A stretch of DNA of 64,000 bases. It comes from Heloderma charlesbogerti (Eukaryota; Chordata; Lepidosauria; Squamata; Helodermatidae). Below the pieces are notes generated by a model. That model was given only the letters and a program-made list of their open reading frames with translations, was not told the DNA's origin and did not search any database. Shown piece after piece: positions 30,990 to 42,423 of this stretch (position 1 is the first letter of the stretch; each line of letters opens with the position of its first letter). The stretch covers positions 496,001 through 560,000 of the forward strand of contig JANEZZ010001896.1 of assembly GCA_026122225.1 (NCBI GenBank). The letters are read 5' to 3'. The translations under genes and the position numbers were made by a program.

Positions 30990-31518
30990 GCTTATTTATT
31001 ACATTTCTATACTGCCCAATAGCCAAAACCTCACTGGCTACTGGTCTGTTTCGAGTCAGAATTCAAAGTTCTGGTTATCACCTAGAAAGCCCTATATGGC
31101 TTGGGCCTAGACTGCCTTCTCCCATATGAGCCTGCCTAGGTCTTAAGGTCTGTGGGAGAGCCTTGTCTTTCAAGACTGCAATCTTCAGAGGTATGTTTGG
31201 TGGCAACATGAGAGAGGGCCTTCTCAGGGGCCACTCCCTGGCTGTGGAACTCCCTGCTGAGGGAGGCTAGGTTCACTCCCACTCTGCTGTCCTTCTGCCA
31301 ACAGGCAAAGACCTTTTTATTCAAGCAGGCCTTTGGCGAGTATATGCGTCTGTTGGCTGGATATTGTTTTCATTCTGTTATTGTTGTGTTTTTAACTGAG
31401 TTTTAATTAATTTGTTTTATTATTGTTTTAATCAAGTTTTATTTATGATTGTAAACCACCTTGAGTTACATTTTTCTTGGTAGAAAGGCGGGGTTCAAAT
31501 CAAATAAAAAAATATAAA
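30990..31518 (+). mobile_element. L2-type LINE 3' region
   Basis: A short inverted L2 tail piece (TTATTACATTTCTATACTGC) at 30990-31035 abuts a plus-strand L2 3' region. The latter contains CCTATATGGCTTGGGCCTAG, the LWN relic GGCTGTGGAACTCCCTGCTG, GACCTTTTTATTCAAGCAGG, TTGTAAACCACCTTGAG and an A-rich tail. It is longer than most L2 copies here, but frame-shifted. Confidence 0.8.
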
Positions 31519-31794
31519 AGAAAGTTGATGTAATGTATCTTAGATGGACAGCTGCTGCATGAGACACACCATGTGCTTGGTTCATATATTCATTCCAGAG
31601 TAGACCTCCGGTAACATGGTGGTAGAGGAGGCATGCGAGCTTTTCCTCTCTGATGTGAACTGGATTCTCTGCAGTAACACCTGACCATGCAAAGGTCTGG
31701 TATGCAAAACTGATCTTCCCTAAATCAGGGGAAGATTATGCAAGCTAGGTTTCCATGTGAATTAAATAATGCACCATATTTATACTTTCACAGG

Positions 31795-32040
31795 GTGGTA
31801 TCCAGGCTAAGTTAGTCACATATTAGTCCCTCTGAAATCAGTGGGACAGGTTAGTCATGACTAACCTAAGTTCCATTGGGTTGGATCCCGACCTGGTCAT
31901 ACTTAGAGCAGATCCATTGGAATCAATGGAACTTAGGTTATTCATACTAACTGAAATCAAATTGATTTCAATGGGTCTACTCAACGTCTGGGTCCAAGCC
32001 CATTAATTTCAACAGGTCTAAGGCTTGACTAATGTAGTCC
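31795..32040. mobile_element. MITE-like repeat rich in TTAGTCATGACTAA arms
   Basis: Contains the palindrome GGTTAGTCATGACTAACC and several ATTGGAATCAATGGAACTTA type segments facing each other. Similar shorter pieces lie at 10725-10805 and 38765-38880. The class is uncertain. Confidence 0.5.
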
Positions 32041-32044
32041 TAAC

Positions 32045-32770
32045 TTAGGCCAGTTCTACACCTTGTGTCATATCCTTATGACCACATCATGGTAACGCTA
32101 TATCCCTCTTGTGCATTTATACCATGTAGGACACACAATGACATTTGTTGTGGTATACTGGTAATGTGGAATAAGGAGCAGGAAATAACTCTACAAAAGC
32201 AGTATATTGAATGTTTAATGCACCCCAACAGTTACCAGTGGCTATAAAGCAGTAGTGTAGATCTAGCCTTAGTCTGGATCTGGCCCATAAAGTATTTTTT
32301 TCAGTTTTAAAGGTAGAAGTCATCAATAACTAAAGTATGAGAATTCCTGCTTCTGCCAGACTGGGCACTAGCATTGAGAATATTTCATTCACCCATAACG
32401 CAGGCAGGTAGTGTGAGCAATGCAGCTGATGATGTTGCCACAGCATTCTTCTCATCAGCTAGTATCCCTGATGGCCATTTTAATGGCCTGTGAGAAGGAT
32501 GGCAGAGAAAACCATACGACCGCACACAGATATCTGCAATGAGGATCCATTCAGCCCATGCCTTAGCATTTCAGCTGTGTCTGTGAATAGGCCCTGAGAC
32601 ATGACTCATTGAGAGGAGGATCCCCACATGTAGTCATATCCCACACATCCATTGAGTGTTGAGCAAGGACAAGGCAACAGTGGCAGTGTATGTTTGTGGG
32701 GGGTTGGGGTGGGGGGGATGTAGGCCAACATAAATATCTTCCACAATCACTAATGTTTGAGAATGACTGA
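32045..32770. other. Single-copy sequence, nothing recognised
   Basis: No repeat ends or domain-bearing frames. A poly-G stretch lies near 32698-32718. Confidence 0.35.
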
Positions 32771-32776
32771 GCTGAG

Positions 32777-33000
32777 GAATGATGGAGAAATCTGCAACAC
32801 ATTTGACTGAGATCAGATTGCTGTGGATCTGACCTGTGGATTCAGAAGTGGACCAGCGTTTTCTGAGTAGCATGGATTCCATGGATTTGCAGATTTTAAA
32901 ACATTTGGGGGGGAGATTTGCACAAATGACCATCTGATGCCTGACCATCCATGAAACACAGACGGGATGGATTTAATAAAATCCGTGCATCCATAGCCTA
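32777..33000. mobile_element. hAT-type MITE (GATGGAGAAATCTGCAAC family)
   Basis: Left part GATGGAGAAATCTGCAACAC, middle GATCTGACCTGTGGATTC, right part AAATCCGTGCATCCATAG. The same body occurs at 40819-41217 and 53806-53965, where TAGGGATG or CATCCCTA termini are preserved. Confidence 0.6.
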
Positions 33001-33129
33001 CATAAGCTGACATTTTGGGTTGATTTAGGCTGAGAAACTCACACACTGGAACCACATGCCTAGCGAAAGTGAGTTTGGAGTGATCTGTTAGCTCATCCCA
33101 TGCCACACCTGTCTGCACAGGCTGGGCAT

Positions 33130-33420
33130 CAGCAGCTGGAATCCTCAGGCAGCTGTCAGGCCCCCGGGCCCTGTCAGGGCCCACTGGTGCTGATGTCTGC
33201 CCATTTTGCCCTCCCCCATATCATGCAGTAGGTAGATACAAGCTGCCATCTTAAATTTCCCACCATGCATCACTTTGTGGGAAGTTTAAAATGGTGCTTC
33301 ATAATCACCTACCACTGCCACCAGGTACGTCCACAGCCGTGGTGGGGGCAACATAGGAAGTCCATGGAGGGCACTTGGCCAAGGCTTCTCTCAAACCTGG
33401 AGCCAGCCCTATGTCTGCAG
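33130..33420. repeat. Composite repeat related to 9770-10705
   Basis: Contains GGAAGTTTAAAATGGTGCTT, CCAGGTACGTCCACAGCCG and CTCTCAAACCTGGAGCCAGC, which echo segments at 9880-10040 and 40570-40760. Confidence 0.4.
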
Positions 33421-33579
33421 GTCTCCTCAGTGCCATGTAGCCTTCTTATGGTGCACAGCATATAGGCAGTTCTAGTGTAATGACTTACTCCTACTCAAGA
33501 GAGCGATTTCATATTTCCGTGCAAGAAAGAAAGTGGTTACTGACTCAGTTCACATAATCTCTGCTTATTTCCCCCACTG

Positions 33580-33820
33580 TACATGCTGGTGCAGTGGGGG
33601 GGGGATTAGCATAATTACCCTTGGCAGCCTGATTTGCTATGTCATGCGAACCCACCAGGGTGGCTTGCTGCCATGGTTAACAAGCCACCCCAGAACCCTA
33701 CAACAGCCCATGGGTTCTGGGTGGCTTGGTAACTATGGCAAGAAGTCACCCTGGCCATGGCTTTGCATGATACGAAGCCGTGTTGCTGAAGGTAATTCTG
33801 CTAATCCCCCCAGCATGTGA
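33580..33820. mobile_element. Hairpin MITE with about 100-bp arms
   Basis: ACATGCTGG and GGGGGGATTAGCATAATTAC on the left face GTAATTCTGCTAATCCCCCC and CAGCATGTG on the right. Inner arms ACCAGGGTGGCTTGCTGCCA and GGCAAGAAGTCACCCTGG lead to AAGCCACCCCAGAACCC opposite GGGTTCTGGGTGGCTT. The loop is about 14 nt. A related, worse copy lies near 35800-35920. Confidence 0.8.
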
Positions 33821-34227
33821 CTGGCACATGCAGAGCAGTTAACAGGCTAATATGGCTTATTAACCACCCTGCAACCATGTGAACCAGGCCAGTCTGTGTG
33901 TATTGGGAAAGAGACTGAGCAGACTCTTGGGCTTTCTTCACACGGGCTTTTATCCTGTGATTGCGATTGCTCCTTCACAGAAGTTTGCAGGCTCTTTACA
34001 TGACGCCATGAACCTCCAAGGCGTCTCCTTCACTAAATGCCCTTTGTTCCGTTTTTAAATAGATCGCAGATAATGAGCTATCAAATTACCCCGTTGTGTT
34101 CTGCTTGAGTTCCCTCCATGAAAAGAGGAAAAGTGGCAAGAAGAGGAGTGAGATCAATGAAAGACAATGGAAGACTCAGCTACGGTGAGAAGGAGGGGGA
34201 AAGGGGGGCAAAGGAAGCGGGTGAAAA

Positions 34228-34293
34228 AGGGAGTCATTGTGATCCTGCATTTAAAATGGAAGCAGAAAGCCCAGTTTTAAATGCAGGATTTTA
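34228..34293. repeat. Short inverted repeat
   Basis: ATCCTGCATTTAAAATGG faces CCAGTTTTAAATGCAGGAT with a loop of about 18 nt. Confidence 0.85.
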
Positions 34294-34374
34294 GGCTGTT
34301 GTAGAGATGCCTTTAGAAACATTTACGACTGAGTTGCAAAAAGAGCATTTGTTTGGTTTTTTAAAAAATATATA

Positions 34375-34615
34375 ATGTTATAGGGTTCTTCTCCTAGGGA
34401 GGGCTCCTAGCACTACCAGTGAGAAGGCATAGTGCAGCTACTCTGTCTTTTCTTCCTTTACAGATTGTCTGTGCTAAGAGAAAAGATGGAACAATTAGTA
34501 AGAAACCATGGGATGTTAACGAGTTGAGGACGACATCATCTGAACCCCCTGTAGAATTCCATGAATGAGGCTTTTATGGTGATGGCACCATAAAAGCCTC
34601 ATCTGGAAACAGCCA
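34375..34615. mobile_element. MITE (TTCCAGA-ended family), copy 1
   Basis: Colinear with 42424-42658 (CCTAGCACTAC, CTGTCTTTTCTTCCTT, ATGGAACAATTAGTAAGAAACC, TAAAAGCCTCATCTGGAAAC). It contains the hairpin GAGGCTTTTATGGTG/CACCATAAAAGCCTC near 34565-34603. Confidence 0.6.
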
Positions 34616-34619
34616 TAAA

Positions 34620-37190
34620 CACAGGCCAAACAGACCCCGCCCCTATTGACACAAAAGGGATTTGTGCTTTTGACATGCAAACTAATCCATTTCATTGTAT
34701 ATTACTACAGTTACTCAAGCAAGGTGCAGGATTCTCAGGAGGATGCAGTTGGCTCATGGCCCAGAATTGTTCATGAAAGAGGCAGTGGTTTGGTACCTCC
34801 ATTCCAGTCTACCTTTAAAGTTCATGCAGTTGTACATAATTTGAGCAGTGAGTCTACTATGGAAGTACCCTCACTGCATTCTGGGCACATCTACAGCCTT
34901 CTCCCTTGGATTGAGCTCAGGAGAAACCTGTTTTGGGTTTTGGCAAAAGCTGGATTTCCACAGTATAATTGTTATGCATGCTCTTTCTCCCCTCCCCACT
35001 GTCTCCCCTCCCCTCCACATACACACACCACCTTCTGGGAATAGGACTGTGGACACTGCTGTTTGTCTTGTAGTTACAACCATCTCTGCCATCTGTTTGG
35101 AACAGTTTTTAAGGGGTAAAGAAAAGTAATGGGTTGCACTGAAGAATGTCATTCCACTGATGGAAGCAGGGGTTTGTTCCCTCTCCCACCCACAGTCCCT
35201 AGCTGTTTTCCACCACAGTGATGTTGGATTTAATCCATTTGTTAAAAAATAAAAAATAAAGTGCCAAACCAATGTTTGACCAGATTCACATACAAGGCTG
35301 TTCTGCAGTAATGGCAGCAGTAATTGCTTCAAAAAGGAGCCACAAAAAGGGGCAGGGGGAGCCAATATCTCCCCTTTCTGGACTTGCTGGAGAGCAGGGG
35401 ATGTGTTGAATGGGAGGAGGACACTGACAAGTGTCAGTTCAACAGTTAAAAGCAAGAGGATTACATTGCCAAGTGGGATATATCCCGCCCCCCATTTGGT
35501 GCACCTACGTCTCTCACTTTGGTGCTCCCTTTGACAGCTGAAACATAAAGGAAATTGACAAGGCAAGGCTACACGTATTGGACAAGTGGACGTGTGCTCT
35601 TGCATACTTGCAAAGGGATGGGAAAAGATAATGATGAAAAGTATGATCCCATTTGTGCACTCCCAAAGCACCAGAAAAAAAGGCAGTGATCAGAGTGGGG
35701 AGGGAGCCAGGATGAGTAGACACCATGGGTTCTGCCACAAAGGCCCCTGGGATACATGCTGGAGCTGGCTGGAGGACTGAGGGGGAAGGAGGAGGAGAAC
35801 AAGCCCGATTGATGGGCGTACCAGGGGTGTTCTGCAAACAACCCACCCACTGTGGCTTATTCACAGGGTGGCTTAGCGTGATGTGTGAACTCACCCATTG
35901 GCTACATCTGTGTGGAATTTCCTAAACTACATAAAAAAAAAACATAGCATTCCTGTGTGTGTGTGTGTGTTTCTCCCTGACAAATATAAAAGCCTTTCTA
36001 CAAGCTCAAGGTGGGCCAGTTTCTTAAAGGGATCACTACCACTTGACCAAAAGGTGGATTGGATCTTTACAAGATAATAGAGCTAGGTTTAATACAGGAA
36101 GATGGAGATACCTGTACTTCTGTAAGCAAGTCTGTAATCGGTCATCACAGCTTAGGGCATCTAAGATAAAATTATGTAACTTTAAAAAACATATACTTAA
36201 ACTTTGAAAAAATTGAGTCCCTTGAACATTTTAAATTTTGGACCAACATTTATTCTTAATATCTATATCTACGAAAAATAAGCTATCAAAGTTGACAGCT
36301 CTGATCCCATTGTCTGCTGGGGCCAGGAGGAGAGGGAGATCCTAGACTTCAGTAGAAGGCCGTGGGGGATTCTGATGTGCTTGAATTTGTCTAGAACACA
36401 AATTCAGTTAATCTACAGAGTTGATAAAAGAGATTGATGATTACTTTTTTCTCATATCTTGGAGTTTTTCCCAGGGAAACCCTTCTCATTGGTTCCAGCT
36501 ACTATTTCATAACAAATCTGGGGCCATGGACATTTAAATCCTACTGACAGATGATCCTTGTGCTACGTCTGTACTTGGGTACACAAAATGGAGTGTGAAA
36601 AAACCACACAGATTATACAAAATATGAATGAGAAGTGCATTTATTATTTAATGCTTTCCCCTTCCAAATATTGGTGATCAGGACACCAACCCTTTCCCTG
36701 TTGCAGTTTGAAAATTTGGAATGAGAAAGCATCACGTATATTGATAGGTATGCAGAATACTCATGTTTCATGTGGCCTGTGTGTATTTTGTAGTGGGCTA
36801 TTTGCACTCGAATAAAAAGAAAGAAACAGCATGAGGAGTGACTCTCAGTATTCAAGGAATCATAGTACTGAGGAGGGAGGGAATACCTGGATTGTTCTGA
36901 TGCATCTTTATAAGCACCTTTTCCAACAAAGTCCTTGGATTAAACCTCAAAACTCCTTTTCTGTTTATTGACATTTTTCGCAGTAACAGCAATCAGTTCA
37001 ACTAATTTGACAAGGTTCATTATTTGTTCCTTTTGAAGGGAATGGTTTATAGAAGCACAATTTATAGTGCACACATTTGAAATGGAAAACCTCGTGTTAT
37101 ATTGGGTTTGAGTATTCCAGCCATTGGTCCTGAACCGGAGTTCCTTGCATGAAACGGTGGTCTTACCTAGAGCATATCTAACTGCTTTAC
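34620..37190. other. Mostly single-copy sequence; long minus-strand open frame without homology
   Basis: A 266-codon minus-strand frame (34871-35671) is open but Leu/Pro/Ser-rich with no recognisable domain, and overlaps plus-strand frames. (GT)n lies at 35954-35970. I see no acceptor, donor or start context that would justify a gene call. Confidence 0.35.
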
Positions 37191-37194
37191 CCAA

Positions 37195-37395
37195 TGTGGG
37201 TCCCCCCTATTACCTACAATTCTCAGTCATCCCTGATCATTGGCCATGTTGGCTGGGGCTTTTGGGAATTGTAGTCCAACCAATTTTCCTTCTTTGTTTT
37301 TTAAAATTAAATTCTACTCCCCCCCCCCATGGCACTGAAGGCAGCTGTGGTGCTCAGTATCTGGAGGGGCCCATGTTGGGGAAGGCTGACCAATA
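37195..37395. mobile_element. Hairpin MITE with an internal AT-rich and poly-C insertion
   Basis: TTGGCCATGTTGGCTGGGGC and GGGAATTGTAGTCCAACC are the standard body. The right end GGCCCATGTTGGGGAAGGCT resumes after a 60-bp AT-rich and poly-C segment near 37280-37350. Confidence 0.6.
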
Positions 37396-37424
37396 AGGAG
37401 GTGTCAGGTCATGGATTCATCTAT

Positions 37425-37572
37425 TCTAGTAGTAAAGTGACTAATAACAGTTCTCTCAGCATTGTTCCCTGAGATCCTTCCAGCTGGAGATGCCGTAGGA
37501 ACTAAAGCCAGGATTTTCTGCATGTGAAGCATGTGCCCTACAACGAAATGATGGCTCTCCTTTTGCAGGTGG
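37425..37572 (-). mobile_element. tRNA-derived SINE fragment, strongly diverged
   Basis: CAGCTGGAGATGCCGTAGGA, then TTTTCTGCATGTGAAGCATG, then CCTACAACGAAATG follow the reverse complement of the SINE at 57405-57608. Confidence 0.45.
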
Positions 37573-37574
37573 AG

Positions 37575-38530
37575 AGTTTCAGAACTTCCCGTGTTAGTCA
37601 ATGCATTTTTTTAAAAAAGTAAAACACTGAATGTAGCTGACAGCTATAACCTATTTATATGAAAGACCTACCCATTCTGAAAGCTAGATGTATAGCAACC
37701 ATCTATAATGAGATTGCTTGCTAACAGCAATAATAACACAGAGAGCACCATAGGGCTAGGGCTACAGCTAGGACATCGGGAACATAAAGTCTGTCATTGG
37801 GGATGGATGTTTTAACTTTGTTCAAATCACAGTGCCTTTCCTTTTGACAGGTTTCTTGCATTGTTTTCAACTATGTTTGCTATTTTGGGGTTTAGGGTTA
37901 GGCCTGTACTGCTCTGTATGAAGAAAATTCAGATAAAGAACTAGAGCACATCTTACATCAGTCAATGCAGTAACAGATGCTGCTGCAAGAGTGCCTTTTT
38001 CTTTTGCACTCTCTCCAAACTCCTTAGCTATCAGGTCTGCTCTCACTCAATTATAATTGAAGCAATTTAATATTTACTTCAATAGGTTGGGTCAAACTAT
38101 GGCATTTAAAAAACAACAGATGACCTAAATAGATTGATATAAAATAATAGATAAGAGGTTAGATCCAGATTTGCCATTAGTGGAGTTCTGTTTTCACCAA
38201 AAGAAGTTGGGGAGGAAGAGATTTCTTCACATTCTTCCTCCCCTTTGCCAAGTAACCACTTGATATCTACTTTTGTACAGATAATCCTTCTTTCTGGAAA
38301 TTATGTTGATGTCTGGTCTTGCAGAGTATGGGTTAACTGAGTCCTAATCTTCTTGTCCAGTGCTGGGTCAGAACTGGAGTTCGATCACTTGTTATATTTT
38401 CTTTTTCACTGACTATCACAGTTACACATGACAAACATAGGTTTAAGAATCAATAAGTATGCCCTTCACAGCACCACTAATAAACATTTACCCTCACCAA
38501 TTGCCTCTCATTAATTGTCTAGAGCTTTAG
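37575..38530. other. Single-copy sequence, nothing recognised
   Basis: AT-rich, without domain-bearing frames or clear repeats. Confidence 0.4.
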
Positions 38531-38538
38531 TTGACTAA

Positions 38539-38678
38539 GGGCACAATCCTATGCATGTCTAGGCAGAAAAAAGGCATACAACTCCCAGCATGCCACAGCA
38601 CAGCCAGCATGGCTAGCTGGGGCATGCCTGGAGTTGTAGGACCTTTTTTTCTGTCTAAACATGCATAGGATTGTGCCC
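38539..38678. mobile_element. Harbinger-like palindromic MITE, complete (140 bp)
   Basis: Termini GGGCACAATCCTATGCATGT and ACATGCATAGGATTGTGCCC are inverted repeats with one mismatch. TAA lies on both sides (38536-38538 and 38679-38681). The arms continue as ACAACTCCCAGCATGCC and its mirror around a short loop. This is the best preserved member of the family here. Confidence 0.85.
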
Positions 38679-39094
38679 TAATTTACTGATTGATGCTAAA
38701 GCAATTACTGCTTGCAGCGCTAGCTAAAACTAGTGAAACAGTGTTATACAAAACATTTTGGGCACAATCCAGCCAGCTATTAAGCACTTTAAGTCCTGCT
38801 AATTTCAATAATTTCTAAGCATGTGCTTAAATATCTCCCATTGAAATCAATTGGACTTAAAAGCACTTAACTTTGTATATACAAGATGGATTTGCTGATG
38901 AAAATCCTCTGCATAAAGGACAGGAGCCTAAATATAGTTGGCTCAGATTTCTTTGGAAGTCCAGAAAAACCTGAGCCTGCAAGGAGAATGATTCAACAGA
39001 AAGATGTGTATGAATCATCTGTGTGCAGACCTAAGAACCACCGATTCTATCAGCCAATTCAGACATTTACCTGGGAAAGCATCCATCATATGCA

Positions 39095-39475
39095 GTGATG
39101 TAGCAGAGCCAGCCTGGTCTCATGGAGATGCAGCGCCAGCACTGCTTGATGATCAGGGATGCTGACATCATCTGCCACCCCCACCCTCAGAATTCCGTTT
39201 CCCTTGAGCTTAGCTGCAATCCTCACAGTAGCAGGGAAGAAATTAATTTTACCAGCAACAATATATTCCCTGTTGCAATGCAAAGTATTTTGGGCTGCCT
39301 TGGTCTTGAATGGGCAATTAAGATCTATTCGCTTTACAAAGGACCTGCTCTTGGTAGAAATGAAAACTGCTAGAACTGGTTTGTTGATATGGATCAATGC
39401 AGCTGCCGGCACCATTGGAATCTCGTTGGGGGTGCCGCTATGGAGACTGTCATGAGGGGCATTGCACTTCACCAC
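39095..39475. mobile_element. Unclassified interspersed repeat, copy 2
   Basis: The longer copy of the repeat at 13685-13975. The extra segment is about 39280-39355. Shared blocks include GATGCTGACATCATCTG and AGAACTGGTTTGTTGATAT. A minus-strand frame of 157 codons crosses it but shows no known domain. Confidence 0.6.
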
Positions 39476-39479
39476 TTTT

Positions 39480-39885
39480 TTCTGAGCCTCAAGGACATAG
39501 TCTCTTGGAATAAGGCATCCCCCTAAATCTCCCATCCAAGAGGGCTGAAGGAATCGCACTAGAACGTGTAGGAGTGAATGCCCTCCTATACTTTGGGATG
39601 TTCAATATATGCAAATATTAGGCTTCAGAGTTAATAGAAGATGGGTGAATGCCAAATGCCAAGGGAGAGCAGGTCTTACTTGCTGCTGCAAGTGAAACTT
39701 GAAAATCTGTATCTTTAATACTCTGGATTATACAGGATCTAACCTTATCAGGGCCCTATAAGAAAAGCAGTAAAGGGGAGAACTCTAGGTTGTATACTTG
39801 GTCATTCATCATCTTCATCCATAGACTTACCTGTGGATGTCAGTGGACCAATCCTATGTCCACTGGATGGAGAAACAGGAAGCAT
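39480..39885. other. Single-copy sequence, nothing recognised
   Basis: No coding or repeat signature. Confidence 0.35.
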
Positions 39886-39894
39886 TCGTCAAAG

Positions 39895-40310
39895 TCAGCA
39901 TTTCAGAGCTAGGGTCCAGACCCTGGCTTTTGTAGAGTAGAGGCCTGCCTCAAGTCTCAAAACTGCAGCTGCCATGCATTTGGGGACACCAGAAATTGCC
40001 CTTAGGAAGGTGGTTTGAACCTTTCCAGCATTTGAATTGTAGCTCAGAACCCAGATTTGAGCACCATACAGAAGCTGAGCAAGTGATAGAGATGTTCCCT
40101 GCATATACTCTTATAAGGCGATGAAGCAAGTTGTGCAGTTCTTTCTCTAGCTTGGTTCACCATCTGGTCGTAGTCTAACCAGGCCAATCTCAGGCATTCT
40201 CAGAGCCATCATAAAGTGTTTAGGTGTCTGCTTCCTCCACCTTTTTATGTGTCTTAATTTATGCTGCTGAATCACTTATGCAACGGAACCACATCCATTC
40301 CGACTGACCA
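39895..40310 (-). pseudogene. Non-LTR retrotransposon ORF2 C-terminal relic
   Basis: The minus-strand frame at 39895-40104 carries LLYGAQIW followed by FLRAISGVPKCMAAAVLRLE. This matches the pattern LYGAxxW...LRxxLGVPxCxxxAVLRLE that I associate with the region after the reverse transcriptase domain of certain LINEs. The plus-strand continuation to 40310 is likely the same relic. I cannot fix the clade. Confidence 0.5.
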
Positions 40311-40559
40311 AGTTGTTTTTCACGCTTTACTTCTCTCTCGTTGGATTTGCCTTATGAGGACAAGAATGGCCTCCATCATCTGAACTGCTTTATTTTGGCC
40401 TTACTCGGACTAAATCCAGATTTGAGGGGGTCCTGGACAGAGCAACCACTAGTCAGCCCCCTCCTTTGTCAGTGGGCCCTGGTGGGCTTCCCTGGCTGTG
40501 GTAGCAGAACGCCAAGCAGTGCTGGGAGTGTAGCCACTCTTTCAATTGTTCACAGTGTC

Positions 40560-40775
40560 TTAAAGTGTCACTAGGTGAGGGGAATTGTGGGGAATTTAAA
40601 AGGGTAGCAAGATCCAGCCACCTGGTATGGTTTGGAAGGCTGGGCCAGAATTTTTTTTAAGGGGGGGGGGACAGGGTAGATTTCAGCGGTGGGCCCTGGG
40701 AAGGTCCTGGGGCCCTGGCAGTTGCCCAAGGATGCCAGGTATTGGCTCTGGCCCTGGGTTTTACTTTGGGAAGTT
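40560..40775. repeat. Composite repeat related to 9770-10705
   Basis: GGGGAATTTAAAAGGGTAGC, then GGTCCTGGGGCCCTGGCAG, then TATTGGCTCTGGCCCTGG. A G run lies at 40662-40671. Confidence 0.35.
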
Positions 40776-40818
40776 CACCTATTTTGAAGAATGACAAACT
40801 TTGTTGTATCCTTACACA

Positions 40819-41217
40819 TGGGAAGTTGGAGAAATCTGCAACAGATTCAAATGAGTTTGGATTCATGTGAATCTGACCTATGGATTCTGCAGTGGACTGG
40901 CTTTTTCTGAGTTGTGCAGGTTCTGTGCACTGATGGACAGGCTTTTCCTTGGGGTGAGGGGATTTGTGCAATTTTGTTTGTTTGCCAATGTGCATCCGTG
41001 TTAATATGCATTAGTGCGAGTGCAGATTAGATCTCATGCATATTAGCACAAGTGTACATTAGTGCTAATACGCATTAGTGCAAATATGCATTTGGACATG
41101 AATGCAATTCTTGTATAGAAAATCCAGTTCTGTCAATGAGCAGATGACAGAATGAAAGATACCTGGCAATCTGTGAAACACAGATGGAACGGATTTAACA
41201 AACTCTGTACATCCCTA
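40819..41217. mobile_element. hAT-type MITE ending CATCCCTA
   Basis: Body GTTGGAGAAATCTGCAACAG and TGAATCTGACCTATGGATTC; right terminus AACTCTGTACATCCCTA. The middle (40985-41095) is a set of GCATTAGTGC/GCACTAATGY units in both orientations, giving internal palindromes. A target duplication was not confirmed. Confidence 0.6.
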
Positions 41218-41224
41218 CACATTT

Positions 41225-42118
41225 GTAATAAGAGTAACATCCAACCATTCCAGAAGGGAGTTGATGTACATGTGTAATGCTATGATCTCAGCTAAAATGC
41301 TATACAATAGAGTACTCACAATCCAGAGAATCATACAACTGGTCAATGAATTTCTAGGATTAATTTATACAGATATAAATCCATATAATAGCTGTTTTTG
41401 TGAATGTCCTTGAGGAAGTTTGGTTAGTCAACTGGAGTGGCTGATTAGTCTTGACTGGAGTGCAAAGATGGCCATATCTAGGATCATTCGATAAAAAAAA
41501 AGCAAATGGTTAAATCCAAAGTTGTGCTAGTGGAAGTCCTTTCGTGCAATGGGACCTTCTCCCCTGCCCCACCCTGCCCCACAGCCTTCCCTGCCTCCCA
41601 AAAATCTATTCCAGAGGGTTTCCCAGTCCTCTGAAGCAGATTTTGAGGACACATGGCTAGGTGCCAGTGGAAGGGGAATTACCCCCCTCCTGGTTCTGCT
41701 GATGGAACTGCTTCCATAATAGAAACAATACTGTTCGATACAACTTAAACTATTTTGTATCATATCAGAACGAATAATTAGAAGCAATCTCAGAAGACCT
41801 CTGAGAGGTACAGCCTGGACCGTCTTGACTAATTGTGCAAAGAATATGGAGATGATACCAAATATGATGCAAAGCCTAGATCCTAGAAAGGGAAATGGAT
41901 AGCAAAATAGCTGTGAGCTAGTCAGAGCAGGGAGGGGAGAAACACTATGCATAACCAGAGTGAGCCTCATCAAATGCTGAAGGGAAAAGCAGTATTTTTG
42001 AACTAACAATAATTACACTGCCCTGAGAGGCAGCATCTTGGTTGTTTTACTGTCCCCATGCAATACTACAGCTCAGACTGGTGCCTTATACTGGTCCAAG
42101 TACTCCCTGGGTCACATT
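41225..42118. other. Mostly single-copy sequence, no gene recognised
   Basis: A 160-codon minus-strand frame (41527-42009) shows no recognisable domain. The left part (41510-41700) is C-rich and may be part of an undescribed repeat. Confidence 0.35.
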
Positions 42119-42125
42119 CTATTAA

Positions 42126-42223
42126 GGCACAATCCTGTGCATGTTTAAACAGAAAAAAGGCCTACAGCTCCCAGCATGCTCCAACCAGCCATTTCTGTCT
42201 TAACGTGCATAGGATCACACCCC
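42126..42223. mobile_element. Harbinger-like palindromic MITE (98 bp)
   Basis: GGCACAATCCTGTGCATGTT faces ACGTGCATAGGATCACACCCC. TAA lies on both sides (42123-42125 and 42224-42226). Part of the second arm is deleted compared with 38539-38678. Confidence 0.8.
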
Positions 42224-42423
42224 TAATGTGTTGCCTTGCACATTGGGCCATAAGACTGGGGTAAGAGGTTAAAAAATGTGTATGCATGTTCAATATCCCA
42301 CCCTCCAAATGCCTAAATGTTTATAATTCCAACATTCAGTAGACATTAGGAAATGGGTACAGCTGAGGGTATATTAGCCTACCAGTTCCAGTAAAATATT
42401 ATCTTTTGGACCTCTGGGATAAT

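Noticed and set aside
34871..35671. A 266-codon minus-strand open frame
   Set aside because: No domain, no plausible start or splice context, overlapping plus-strand frames, and composition biased to Leu/Ser/Pro. A frame this long is plausible by chance in 64 kb.
38886..39098. A 70-codon plus-strand frame with protein-like composition
   Set aside because: It stops exactly at the start of an interspersed repeat and shows no domain or splice site; too short to call.
39086..39559. A 157-codon minus-strand open frame
   Set aside because: It coincides with an interspersed repeat whose other copy (13685-13975) does not keep the frame.
41527..42009. A 160-codon minus-strand open frame
   Set aside because: No recognisable domain and a C-rich low-complexity part; no second copy or splice signals to support it.
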